A stretch of 64,000 nucleotides of DNA, from NCBI GenBank assembly GCA_934339365.1, contig CAKRHW010000001.1, forward strand, positions 310,001 to 374,000, in the 5' to 3' direction. Position numbers and translations under genes: made by a program. Origin of the DNA: an uncultured Lachnospiraceae bacterium (lineage in GTDB: Bacteria > Bacillota > Clostridia > Lachnospirales > Lachnospiraceae). Positions 24,771 to 33,794 of the stretch are shown piece after piece (the first letter of the stretch is position 1; every line of letters starts with the position of its first letter). Below the pieces are notes generated by a model. It was given only the letters and a program-made list of their open reading frames with translations, did not search any database and was not told where the DNA came from.

Positions 24771-27700
24771 ATGAGAAAAAACAAAAGTGTAACAAAACTA
24801 ACTGCTTTGTCTCTGGCAGCTGCTTTAACAGCATCCCCGCTTTTTAGCACGCCATTTGGAATTTTTCCATCTACTTTAGAGGCACTGGCAGCTTCTGAGG
24901 TAAGTCCTTCTACAATTGGAAAGACTTCATCCTTAGTAACTGCACAAATCACACAAAAAAACATTGCCGGGGATTATCACGAATACAATCTGGAGATCAA
25001 AAATACCTCCACGAATGCAATCGGCGACTGGATTGTAGCAATTCCAATCAAAGGTGTCTATGATACGCAAGACTGGACATCATGGGCTGATATCCAGGCA
25101 GTCTATACGGATTCTTATCTGTATATCTATCCTGCTAAGAACCATTCGATTTCCCCAAATGGTTCCGTTGGTGGCAGCGATATCGGAAGTTATAAATTTA
25201 ACTACAAAGGATCTTCTAACATCAGCAGCAGTGATGCAACCGTTTACTTTGTAACCGGTAGTTCAACCAATGCTTTCCAGAGTGTCATTGATTCTGCAAA
25301 GAAGGGATCTGCACCATCCGGTGGTGGTTCCACAACCGGTGGCAGTGCACAGTCGCTTCGCGATACAACCAAAGATTTAAAGAATGGCATCGACTATAAT
25401 TATGCCAAACTGTTACAGGAATCTTTATACTTTTTTGATGCAAACATGTGCGGACCGGATGTAGAAAAGAATTCTTCTTTAAACTGGAGAGGAAACTGCC
25501 ATACATACGATGCAACTGATGTCACATATAATGGAAAAACAGTAGATGTATCCGGTGGATTCCACGATGCCGGTGACCATGATAAATTTGGACTTCCAGG
25601 TGCCTATTCTGCCACAATGCTCGGAATCAGCTATTATGAATATAAAGATGCTTATGAAAAATCAGGCCAGACAGAACACTTAAAAAAGATTTTAAATCAT
25701 TTCTGTGACTATTTTGTCCGTTGTACTGTACTTGACAGTAATGGAAATGCACAAGCTTTCTGTCATCAGGTTGGAGATGGTACCGATCATAGCTCATGGG
25801 TGAATCCTGAAGCAGAGACCTTAAAACGTCCTGCGTATTTTGCTGACAAACAGAATCCTTCTACAGACCGCGTAGGAGAAGCCGTTGCAGCTCTTGCAAT
25901 TACCTATGAGAACTTCGGCAATAAAACCTATTTAGAATATGCCAAAAAATTATTTGACTTAGCAAAAAACAGTCCGAAAGCAATTCAAAAAATTGACAGT
26001 TATTATGATTCTACTACCTGGGAAGATGATTACTGTCTTGCTGCTGCATGGCTCTATAAGATTACAGGAGACAAATCTTATCAGACAGAATTTAACAAAT
26101 ACAAGGGAGAGCTGCATCAATATTCATGGCCATCCTGGGATGATGTAGGTCCTTATGCTATCTATTATGGATCTGGAGATGCCTCTGCATTTGCTACCAA
26201 TATTATATCAAATTATAATAGCTGTACAACGACAGATAACGGATATGCATGGCTCTGCAAATGGGCATCTGCACGTTATAACTGTAATATGCAGTTGGAA
26301 GGTTATTTATATGATAAAGCTACTAACTCCAACTGTTATACAGACTGGGGAGAAGGACAGACCAATTTTCTTTTAGGAAATAACAAGTTAAAGCAATGTT
26401 TTGTTGTTGGATATAATGAATACTCTTCAAAATATCCTCATCATCGTGCATCTACACAAAATGGAGGATTTCCTGATAGTGTCGGTGGAACCAAAGAACA
26501 AAAATACTGTTTAGTTGGTGCACTGGTAGGAGGTATTGTTGATGCTTCCGGAACTTATAAAGATGATGCAACAGATTATTATGGAAACGAAGTAACACTT
26601 GATTATAATGCAGGACTTGCAGGAGTTGCTGCTGCTTTATATGCAAGACATATTGACGATCCAAATCAAAAAATTATGACAGCTGCCACTTCTAATATCA
26701 AGGAAATCAAAACCTACTATCCAACTGGTGGTCAGGAAGAACCTGAAACAACGACAGAAGCTGTTACAGAGACAACTATTGCTCCTACGGATGCTACTAC
26801 CACAGAGCCTGTTACAGAGACAACCATAGCTCCTACAGAAGCTACCACCACAGAACCTGTTACAGAGACAACCATAGCTCCTACAGAAGCTACTACCACA
26901 GAACCTGTTACAGAGACGACTGTTGCTCCTACGGAAACTACAACCACAGAGCCTGTTACAGAGACGACTGTTGCTCCTACGGAAACTACAACCACAGAGC
27001 CTGTTACGGAAACAACAACAGTCCCTGCAGAGACCACTACAGAATCCAATACAATTGCTCCTACAGAAGCTACTTCTGAAACTACTTCAGAGACAACAAC
27101 AGAGGATTCTACTGAAGTAACAACAGAGACAACCAGTGAAACAACTATAGAATCAACAACAGAAAGTACTACATCAGGTGACGAAACAACTTCTTCTGAT
27201 TCTACGGAAGCAACGACAGAAAATGTTACTATTTTCCCTACAAACCCTGCAACAGAGACACCAACAGATGAGACAACCGTCAATCCTATTCCTGTTTCTT
27301 CAATTGACATTGGGGCCTCCTATGCCATGTTTGTAAATGAAACACTAAAGATAGAATTAAATATTACACCTGCAAATGCAACCTATAATTCTGTAAAGTG
27401 GTCTTCTTCTGACGAATCAGTTGCAATTGTAAACCAAGACGGTCAGGTTCTTGCATTACAAAAAGGAAATGTTTTTATCACCGTTGAAATCGATGGAAAA
27501 AAAGCAACCTGTTTCTTATCTGTTAATGAAAAACAGACTCCGGCTGAAACGACAACACAAACAGAAACTACTGAAAATTCGGATACTACTTCTGCTGTTT
27601 CAGACTCAACTTCTGTTGTAGAAACTTCAGCTACTTTCGAATCAACAATTACAGAAGAGACAACCACTACAGAAGAGACAACCACTACAGAAGAGACAAC

Positions 27701-28934
27701 CACTACAGAAGAAACAACCACTACGGAAGAAACAACCGCTACAGGAGAGACAACTACTACGGAAGAAACAACCACTACGGAAGAAACAACCACCCCTGGC
27801 GAAGAAACAAGTACAAATGAAAATCCAGAAACTACTACGGAAGCAGTCCGTATACCAGTAAGTGCAGTTTACGTAAAGACACCTGCAGACATGGATGTCT
27901 ACACAAGTAAACAATTAGAATACTCACTGACTCCTACGGATGCTACTTACCAAACAATACAGTGGTCTTCTTCTGACCCATCTACTGTTTATGTAGATGA
28001 AAAAGGAATTGTATATGCCCTAAAACCAGGTATTGCCATTATTACATTGAAAGTAGACAACAAATCAGCTGCAGTGGTTGTTACAGTTCGTACTCTAGAA
28101 ACAACACCTGCAAGTATCGAAACTACACCGGAACAGACAACTGCAGAAACAACGACAGAAGAAACAACTGTAACGGAAACCACACCAAATCCTACAACTG
28201 CAGAAACAACTGTTCCTGCAGAACCAACTACGAACGTTCCTGAACAGTCAACCAGTGAAATTCCTGCTGAAACGACTTCAGATGTTCCTGAACAGTCAAC
28301 CAGCGAAATTCCTGCTGAAACGACTTCAGATGTTCCTGAACAGTCAACCAGCGAAATTCCTGCTGAAACAACTTCAGATGTTCCTGAGCAGTCAACCAGC
28401 GAAATTCCTGCTGAAACAACTTCAGATGTTCCTGAACAGTCAACCAGCGAAATTCCTGCTGAAACGACTTCGAATGTTCCAGAACAGCCAACCAGCGAAA
28501 TTCCTGCTGAAACGACTTCGAACATTCCGAATCAGCCAGGCAGTGAAATTCCTACCGAAACAACTACAAATCCTGCAGTGCCAGGACCAGCTACACCTAC
28601 TACGACACAACCATCAAACCCTCCTGTTACAAATGTTGTACTTCCAAAAGCTCCTGCAAAAGTAACAGGTCTTAGTAAGAAAAATGCCAAAAAGAACAAA
28701 GTAACGATTCGCTGGAAAAAGCAGGCTTCTGGTATTTCTTATGAAATCTATCGTTATCATGCAAAGAAGGGAAAATACCAGTTATACAAGAGAACAAAGA
28801 AAAACTCTATTTTGATTAAAAATTTAAAGAAAAAAACAACCTATCGATTCCGTATCAGAGCATATCGTTATGCAAATGGTAAAAAACTCGTTGGTCGTTA
28901 TTCAAACGTTTTAAAAGTAAAAATAACGAAATAA
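24771..28934 (+). CDS. Secreted multidomain GH9 cellulase
   Basis: About 1387 residues: signal peptide (1 to about 42), a cellulose-binding-like beta domain (about 50-160), a GH9 catalytic domain (about 200-630), Thr-rich linker, Ig-like BIG2 domain (about 840-920), Thr linker, second BIG2 (about 1027-1107), a linker of 16-residue repeats, and a Lys-rich Fn3-like end. GH9 residues are visible: G-F-H-D-A-G-D-H-D-K near 263 (nucleophile/base aspartates), Y-P-H-H-R-A near 556, and N-E-V-T-L-D-Y-N-A-G near 605-614 with the catalytic acid Glu. There is no dockerin and no LPXTG. Start at 24771 is set by GAGGAG and the signal peptide. Confidence 0.93.
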   Translation: MRKNKSVTKLTALSLAAALTASPLFSTPFGIFPSTLEALAASEVSPSTIGKTSSLVTAQITQKNIAGDYHEYNLEIKNTSTNAIGDWIVAIPIKGVYDTQDWTSWADIQAVYTDSYLYIYPAKNHSISPNGSVGGSDIGSYKFNYKGSSNISSSDATVYFVTGSSTNAFQSVIDSAKKGSAPSGGGSTTGGSAQSLRDTTKDLKNGIDYNYAKLLQESLYFFDANMCGPDVEKNSSLNWRGNCHTYDATDVTYNGKTVDVSGGFHDAGDHDKFGLPGAYSATMLGISYYEYKDAYEKSGQTEHLKKILNHFCDYFVRCTVLDSNGNAQAFCHQVGDGTDHSSWVNPEAETLKRPAYFADKQNPSTDRVGEAVAALAITYENFGNKTYLEYAKKLFDLAKNSPKAIQKIDSYYDSTTWEDDYCLAAAWLYKITGDKSYQTEFNKYKGELHQYSWPSWDDVGPYAIYYGSGDASAFATNIISNYNSCTTTDNGYAWLCKWASARYNCNMQLEGYLYDKATNSNCYTDWGEGQTNFLLGNNKLKQCFVVGYNEYSSKYPHHRASTQNGGFPDSVGGTKEQKYCLVGALVGGIVDASGTYKDDATDYYGNEVTLDYNAGLAGVAAALYARHIDDPNQKIMTAATSNIKEIKTYYPTGGQEEPETTTEAVTETTIAPTDATTTEPVTETTIAPTEATTTEPVTETTIAPTEATTTEPVTETTVAPTETTTTEPVTETTVAPTETTTTEPVTETTTVPAETTTESNTIAPTEATSETTSETTTEDSTEVTTETTSETTIESTTESTTSGDETTSSDSTEATTENVTIFPTNPATETPTDETTVNPIPVSSIDIGASYAMFVNETLKIELNITPANATYNSVKWSSSDESVAIVNQDGQVLALQKGNVFITVEIDGKKATCFLSVNEKQTPAETTTQTETTENSDTTSAVSDSTSVVETSATFESTITEETTTTEETTTTEETTTTEETTTTEETTATGETTTTEETTTTEETTTPGEETSTNENPETTTEAVRIPVSAVYVKTPADMDVYTSKQLEYSLTPTDATYQTIQWSSSDPSTVYVDEKGIVYALKPGIAIITLKVDNKSAAVVVTVRTLETTPASIETTPEQTTAETTTEETTVTETTPNPTTAETTVPAEPTTNVPEQSTSEIPAETTSDVPEQSTSEIPAETTSDVPEQSTSEIPAETTSDVPEQSTSEIPAETTSDVPEQSTSEIPAETTSNVPEQPTSEIPAETTSNIPNQPGSEIPTETTTNPAVPGPATPTTTQPSNPPVTNVVLPKAPAKVTGLSKKNAKKNKVTIRWKKQASGISYEIYRYHAKKGKYQLYKRTKKNSILIKNLKKKTTYRFRIRAYRYANGKKLVGRYSNVLKVKITK
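26763..27050 (+). repeat. 48-base repeats in the first cellulase linker
   Basis: Five full and one degenerate copy of a unit coding for V-T-E-T-T-I-A-P-T-E-A-T-T-T-E-P. Long antisense Val/Ser-rich frames here are artefacts of the repeat. Confidence 0.85.
27651..27794 (+). repeat. 18-base repeats in the second cellulase linker
   Basis: About eight copies of a hexapeptide unit T-E-E-T-T-T, the first copies nearly identical at DNA level. Confidence 0.85.
28236..28571 (+). repeat. 48-base repeats in the third cellulase linker
   Basis: Seven 48-base copies coding for V-P-E-Q-S-T-S-E-I-P-A-E-T-T-S-D, the middle ones almost identical and the last two diverged. Confidence 0.9.
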
Positions 28935-28941
28935 TTATTTT

Positions 28942-28979
28942 ATCCCTGTCTGTGGAAAAATCTGCAGGCAGGGATTTTT
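28942..28979 (+). terminator. Terminator of the cellulase gene
   Basis: Eleven-base stem atccctgtctg / caggcagggat with one G-U pair, followed by TTTTT, starting 8 bases after the stop. Confidence 0.8.
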
Positions 28980-29088
28980 CTTGTTTATTCTTTTTCATTT
29001 CTATTTTTTTCATTTTTTTGCTGAAAAAAAACCTGTCATGTAGTAAGATAGAAAGGAATAAATTATTGAATCATTGGAGGATATTAGA

Positions 29089-29691
29089 ATGTATATTACA
29101 TGTCTTGATGTTGAAGGTGTATTAGTACCAGAAATCTGGGTTGCATTTGCAGAAGCAAGTGGCATCCCTGAATTAAAGAAAACAACCCGCGACGAACCAG
29201 ATTATGATAAGCTGATGAACTGGAGACTCCAGATTTTAAAAGAACATGGACTCGGTCTGAAAGAAATTCAGGAAACAATTGCAAAGATTGATCCACTTCC
29301 TGGAGCAAAAGAATTTTTAGATGAGCTTCGTACTTTCAGTCAGGTTATTTTAATCAGTGATACATTTACACAGTTTGCAACACCATTAATGGAAAAGCTT
29401 GGATGGCCTACTCTTTTCTGTAACACATTAGAAGTTGCAGACAATGGTGAAATCACCGGATTTAAGATGAGAACTGAGCAGTCGAAATTAAGCACTGTAA
29501 AAGCACTTCAGTCTATCGGATTTGAAACAATTGCCAGTGGTGATTCTTATAATGACCTTGGTATGATCCAGGCAAGCAAGGCTGGTTTCCTTTTTAGAAG
29601 TACCGATAAGATTAAAGCAGACTATCCACAGATTCCTGCTTATGAGACATACGATGAATTATTAACTGCAATTAAAAATGCAATGAACTAA
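29089..29691 (+). CDS. thrH: ThrH-type phosphoserine phosphatase / homoserine phosphotransferase
   Basis: About 200 residues, a HAD-family protein whose first motif is D-V-E-G-V-L (D-x-E in place of D-x-D), as in Pseudomonas ThrH. Later motifs are I-S-D-T-F near 91-95, the Lys in the Q-S-K segment, and G-D-S-Y-N-D. Pseudomonas ThrH dephosphorylates phosphoserine and transfers the phosphate to homoserine, linking serine and threonine synthesis. The ATG at 29089 is chosen because of GGAGG eight bases before it. It is monocistronic with a terminator shared with the Dabb gene. Confidence 0.9.
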   Translation: MYITCLDVEGVLVPEIWVAFAEASGIPELKKTTRDEPDYDKLMNWRLQILKEHGLGLKEIQETIAKIDPLPGAKEFLDELRTFSQVILISDTFTQFATPLMEKLGWPTLFCNTLEVADNGEITGFKMRTEQSKLSTVKALQSIGFETIASGDSYNDLGMIQASKAGFLFRSTDKIKADYPQIPAYETYDELLTAIKNAMN

Positions 29692-29694
29692 TCT

Positions 29695-29752
29695 AAAAAA
29701 GACTGTTGCCTTACGAATCCACACAGATTCGTAACTGCAACAGCCTTTTTTT
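29695..29752. terminator. Bidirectional terminator after thrH
   Basis: Long stem with arms CTGTTGC-TTACGAATC and GATTCGTAA-GCAACAG, A-run before and T-run after. Confidence 0.85.
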
Positions 29753-29761
29753 ATTTAAAAT

Positions 29762-30061
29762 CTAATCTTCCTTATAATCCATGCATACACGTACTGCCGT
29801 AAATGGTCTGACAAACGTATCTGCTACCTTTACATGTGCAGGATGAACAGCATATCCTTTTAAGGAATCCTCATCCTCAAATGTGCTGTCTAACATAACA
29901 TCTGCATTTGCTGATGCAAGTGTCTCTGTCTGAACATGAATCTTTAACAGTCCCGGAATCTGTCCTGATAGTCCCTCTAGTCCTGTTTTAATATTGGCTT
30001 TGACTGTTTCTTTATCCTCAATTTCATCCTTTAACTGCCATAAAATAATATGATGAACCAT
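29762..30061 (-). CDS. Dabb family (stress-responsive alpha/beta barrel) protein
   Basis: 99 residues, a single dimeric alpha/beta barrel domain: M-V-H-H-I-I-L-W-Q-L-K-D at the start, H-V-Q-T-E in the middle, Y-x-x-H-P-A-H near 71-77 and V-R-P-F near 86. Members are small dimeric proteins of mostly unknown role, originally linked to salt stress. It follows valS by 21 bases in the same direction, so it is probably in the T-box controlled transcript. Confidence 0.9.
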   Translation of the reverse strand: MVHHIILWQLKDEIEDKETVKANIKTGLEGLSGQIPGLLKIHVQTETLASANADVMLDSTFEDEDSLKGYAVHPAHVKVADTFVRPFTAVRVCMDYKED

Positions 30062-30082
30062 AACTGTTTCCTCCTATACAGA

Positions 30083-32728
30083 CTACTGTAATCTTGATAG
30101 CTGCTCTTTTACCTGAGCCATCATTTGTGTATATTTTTCCTGCTTTGCTCTTTCTTCTGCAATCTTTTTCTCCGGTGCTTTATTCACAAAGTTTGGATTT
30201 GAAAGCATTCCTTCTACTCTCTTCAGCTCTCCGGTTAAACGTTTTTCTTCCTTCTTTAAACGCTCAATTTCTTTGTCAATATCTACCAATTCTGCAAATG
30301 GCATATAAATTGCAGCCTGTGGAATCAATGCAGATACTGCATCTTCTGCAATGCCTTCTTTATCTGCCTGAACCTTTACTTCACTTGCATGTCCTAATGT
30401 TGCAAAGAAAACCTTTCCATTTTCAAAAATATCTCTTACTTTTGCATCATCAGAAACAACATAAACAGAAGCTTTCTTACTAGGTGGAACATTCATTCCT
30501 GTTCTTACATTTCTAATGGCACGAACAGCTTCTTTCATCATTTCTACTGCTTCTTCGTCCTCTGTAAATGCATATGCTTCTGTATATTCCGGCCACTTAG
30601 AAACCATAATAGAGTCTTCTTTATCCTGTAATGTATCAAAAATTTCTTCTGTAACAAACGGCATATATGGATGTAATAATTTCAAAGCATCTACTAAAAC
30701 CGTCTTTAATGTCCATAACGCAGCTTTCTTTGTCTGGTCTTCTTCGTTGTATAATCTTGGTTTTACCATCTCAATGTACCAGTCACAGAATTCTTCCCAG
30801 ATAAAGTTATAAATCTTATCTGCTGCAATTCCCAATTCGTATTTATCCATATTCTCTGTGACATCTTTTACTACATGATTGACTTTTGCTAAAATCCACT
30901 TATCTGCATTGGTAAGCGTGTCTTTTACATCCTCAAAGCTCGTATCGCTTACTTCTTCTAGTCCTTTTTGCATCATAATAAAACGGGAAGCATTCCATAC
31001 TTTATTTGCAAAGTTACGTGAAGCTTCTACACGCTCCCAATAAAAACGCATATCATTTCCAGGTGCATTTCCGGTAATTAATGTAAAACGAAGTGCATCT
31101 GCACCATATTTTTCAATTACATCTAAAGGATCCACACCATTTCCAAGAGACTTACTCATTTTTCTTCCCTGAGAATCTCTGACAAGCCCATGAATCAGTA
31201 CCGTATGGAACGGAGTCTTTCCTGTATGCTCAATACCAGAAAAGATCATACGGATTACCCAGAAGAAAATAATATCATATCCGGTTACTAATACATCTGT
31301 TGGATAGAAATAATCAAATTCTTCTTTTTTCTCCGGCCATCCTAAAGTTGAAAATGGCCATAATGCAGAACTAAACCAGGTATCTAATGTATCTGGATCC
31401 TGTCTCATCGGCTTTCCACACTTTGGACAACATGCAGTTGCTTCTTTCGTAACCACTGTTTCTCCACAATCATCACAATAAAATGCAGGTATCTGATGTC
31501 CCCACCATAATTGTCTCGAAATACACCAGTCACGAATATTTTCTAACCAATGATAATACGTCTTATCAAAGTGTCCCGGAACAAACTTTGTATCTCCATT
31601 TTTTACAGCATCAATGGCAGGTTTTGCTAATGGTTTCATTTTTACAAACCACTGCTTTGATACTCGAGGTTCTACTGTTGTGCCACAACGATAGCAAGTA
31701 CCAACGTTATGTTCATGATCTTCAATTTTAACCAGAGCACCTTCTTTTTCTAAATCTTCTACAATGGCTTTTCGTGCCTCATAACGATCCATTCCGGAAT
31801 ATCTGCCATAACCTTCTACAATCTTCGCATCTTCCGTCATAACATTAATGACTGGTAAATGATGTCTTAACCCAACTTCAAAGTCATTAGGGTCATGTGC
31901 CGGTGTAATCTTAACCACACCTGTTCCAAAATCGATTCCTACATAATCATCAGCAACAATCGGAATCTCTCTGTGAACGATTGGTAAAATAACATTCTTT
32001 CCAACCAGATGCTTATATCTGTCATCATTTGGATTCACTGCAATGGCCGTATCACCAAGTAATGTCTCTGGTCTTGTGGTTGCAAGCTGAACATAGCCGC
32101 TTCCATCTGCAAGCTGATATCTCAAATGCCAGAACTTACCTGCCTGATCTTCGTATTCAACTTCTGCATCTGAAATAGATGTAAGGCAGTGTGGACACCA
32201 GTTGATAATTCTTTCTCCACGATAAATAAGACCCTTATTATACAAATTAACAAAAACTTCTTTTACTGCCTTGCTGCATCCTTCATCCATGGTAAAACGT
32301 TCCCGGTCCCAATCGCAGGAAGAACCCATTTTACGAAGCTGTTTTACAATATTTCCACCATATTGTTTTTTCCACTCCCAGACACGATCTAGAAACTTTT
32401 CTCTTCCAAGAGATTCTTTTGATTCTCCCTCTTTTTTAATTGCTTCCACTACCTTTGCCTCTGTTGCAATGGAAGCATGGTCTGTACCCGGAATCCAGAG
32501 TGCTTCAAATCCCTGCATTCTCTTGTAACGAATCAGAATATCCTGCATGGTATTATCTAATGCATGACCCATGTGTAACTTACCTGTAATATTAGGTGGT
32601 GGCATAACAATTGTAAAAGGTTTCTTACTTCTGTCCACCTCTGCATGAAAATATTTTTTCTTTTCCCACTTCTCATAAAGACGATCTTCAATCTCAGCAG
32701 GATTATAATTCTTCTCTAATTCCTTCAT
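30083..32728 (-). CDS. valS: Valyl-tRNA synthetase
   Basis: About 881 residues, the usual ValRS length. Class I motifs are H-M-G-H near residue 46 and K-M-S-K-S near 530. A Cys4 zinc knuckle (C-D-D-C and C-P-K-C) lies in the inserted domain, and a C-terminal coiled-coil arm closes the protein (E-I-E-R-L-K-K-E-E-K-R-L, N-P-N-F-V-N-K-A-P). The open frame extends to 32827 through the leader, but the start is the ATG at 32728 (M-K-E-L-E-K-N-Y-N-P) with AAAGGA upstream. Expression is controlled by the T-box. Confidence 0.97.
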   Translation of the reverse strand: MKELEKNYNPAEIEDRLYEKWEKKKYFHAEVDRSKKPFTIVMPPPNITGKLHMGHALDNTMQDILIRYKRMQGFEALWIPGTDHASIATEAKVVEAIKKEGESKESLGREKFLDRVWEWKKQYGGNIVKQLRKMGSSCDWDRERFTMDEGCSKAVKEVFVNLYNKGLIYRGERIINWCPHCLTSISDAEVEYEDQAGKFWHLRYQLADGSGYVQLATTRPETLLGDTAIAVNPNDDRYKHLVGKNVILPIVHREIPIVADDYVGIDFGTGVVKITPAHDPNDFEVGLRHHLPVINVMTEDAKIVEGYGRYSGMDRYEARKAIVEDLEKEGALVKIEDHEHNVGTCYRCGTTVEPRVSKQWFVKMKPLAKPAIDAVKNGDTKFVPGHFDKTYYHWLENIRDWCISRQLWWGHQIPAFYCDDCGETVVTKEATACCPKCGKPMRQDPDTLDTWFSSALWPFSTLGWPEKKEEFDYFYPTDVLVTGYDIIFFWVIRMIFSGIEHTGKTPFHTVLIHGLVRDSQGRKMSKSLGNGVDPLDVIEKYGADALRFTLITGNAPGNDMRFYWERVEASRNFANKVWNASRFIMMQKGLEEVSDTSFEDVKDTLTNADKWILAKVNHVVKDVTENMDKYELGIAADKIYNFIWEEFCDWYIEMVKPRLYNEEDQTKKAALWTLKTVLVDALKLLHPYMPFVTEEIFDTLQDKEDSIMVSKWPEYTEAYAFTEDEEAVEMMKEAVRAIRNVRTGMNVPPSKKASVYVVSDDAKVRDIFENGKVFFATLGHASEVKVQADKEGIAEDAVSALIPQAAIYMPFAELVDIDKEIERLKKEEKRLTGELKRVEGMLSNPNFVNKAPEKKIAEERAKQEKYTQMMAQVKEQLSRLQ

Positions 32729-32775
32729 TCTTTCTATCCTTTCAAAATATTTGTCCTGTGTTTTTGGCACGCAAT

Positions 32776-33058
32776 AAAAAATGCCCTCTGTTAAAGCTTT
32801 CACTCTAACAAAGGGCGCTATATCCATAATAACGCGGTACCACCTTATTTGTCACTCCTCTTATCCGATAACGGGGACGAACCGTCATGCACTACTAACA
32901 AACTGCTTTGGCACATGCTGTTCAAAAGCTACCTTCATAAACACTTCCTGAAAAAGCCTTCCAGCCAGCGGGCTCTTCTCTCTGCACAGGGTTTTTTACT
33001 ACTCCTCTTTTTCACTACATTTATTACATTCCTACTTTGTTCAGACTTTCTAAACTAC
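32776..33058 (-). promoter_or_regulatory. T-box riboswitch of valS
   Basis: On the minus strand the highly conserved T-box AGGTGGTACCGCG is at 32832-32844, preceded by a stem III of GACGG/CCGTT type and followed by a terminator stem (32783-32796 / 32803-32816) and TTTTTT. Near the 5' end there is an AGTAGTAA segment and, opposite it, GAAGGTAG; these resemble the specifier-loop AGUA/GAA pair and would offer GUA as the valine specifier codon. Uncharged tRNA-Val would favour antitermination. This accounts for the 339-base non-coding stretch. Confidence 0.92.
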
Positions 33059-33064
33059 ATCATT

Positions 33065-33093
33065 ATTCTAGTGTATGCATTCTGATTTGTCAA
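33065..33093 (-). promoter_or_regulatory. Promoter of the valS T-box transcript
   Basis: Minus strand TTGACA, 17 bases, TAGAAT. The -35 lies within the last codons of the upstream YkgJ-type gene and the -10 overlaps its stop codon. Confidence 0.75.
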
Positions 33094-33739
33094 ATGCTTT
33101 TTCCATCATCCGTTCCTCAAACTGCTCATAAAAATCCCTTGTGACATCATACGGCTGTAGAAAAAATGTCTGCAATAACTGCATAGTAATTTCTTTTACT
33201 TTTTTATCCTCTGCATTCTTAATCTCTTCTTCTACATTCTTCAGATAATAATGCCATTTTGAAATAAAATTCTCATACTGTTTTAGTTGTGGAATTCCCA
33301 GCCACTTTTGAATCTTAAGCTTGGTTCGATTTGATTTTTTACATTCATGAACCTGCAAAAAATACTCAAATCCACCATTTTCATAAATTCTTCCTAACGG
33401 AAATAACCGACAGATTCCAGGTCTTGCTAAATGTATACTGCATCTGCCTTCTGCATTCAAAAATACACACTGGTCTGTTCCCTCTACCATCTTCAGACTT
33501 GGAAGAATCACATGATCAATCACATGTAACTCTAAATAATTCGATATCAGCTGATCAAAGCCTGTCTGCAACTGCTTTTCTAACTGATAAATGTCATATG
33601 GATCTAACACAATATAAGTGCCAACATTTCTGCAACAATCTGAGCATCCTGCACAGTCATTGCACCCTAGTTTGACTAAATCATTCGCATGATATCTTTT
33701 TCCATCTGAGACTTCATCCATATCCCAATTACGTTCCAT
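33068..33739 (-). CDS. YkgJ-family cysteine cluster protein
   Basis: 223 residues. The zinc- or iron-binding cysteine cluster is evident: G-C-N-D-C-A-G-C-S-D-C-C near 25-36, then Q-C-V-F-L, G-R-C-S-I-H and R-P-G-I-C-R-L-F-P-L with a further Cys. This is the YkgJ/CxxCxxCC family, thought to bind metal; biochemical role uncertain. The ATG has TGGAG seven bases upstream. It follows metAA by 55 bases and could be the end of the rluF-ligA-metAA run. The valS promoter is embedded in its 3' end. Confidence 0.88.
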   Translation of the reverse strand: MERNWDMDEVSDGKRYHANDLVKLGCNDCAGCSDCCRNVGTYIVLDPYDIYQLEKQLQTGFDQLISNYLELHVIDHVILPSLKMVEGTDQCVFLNAEGRCSIHLARPGICRLFPLGRIYENGGFEYFLQVHECKKSNRTKLKIQKWLGIPQLKQYENFISKWHYYLKNVEEEIKNAEDKKVKEITMQLLQTFFLQPYDVTRDFYEQFEERMMEKAFDKSECIH

Positions 33740-33794
33740 TCTTTACTCCATTCTGTACCGACAAAAGTTCTGTCCTTTTTTACAAATAATTACC

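Noticed and set aside
26732..28525. Several long minus-strand open frames (Val/Ser-rich) across the cellulase linkers
   Set aside because: They are the antisense of Thr-rich repeats; repeats without stop on one strand are easily open on the other. No ribosome binding sites, and amino-acid composition is purely repetitive.
32849..33085. 78-codon plus-strand frame in the valS leader
   Set aside because: Entirely inside the T-box on the other strand.
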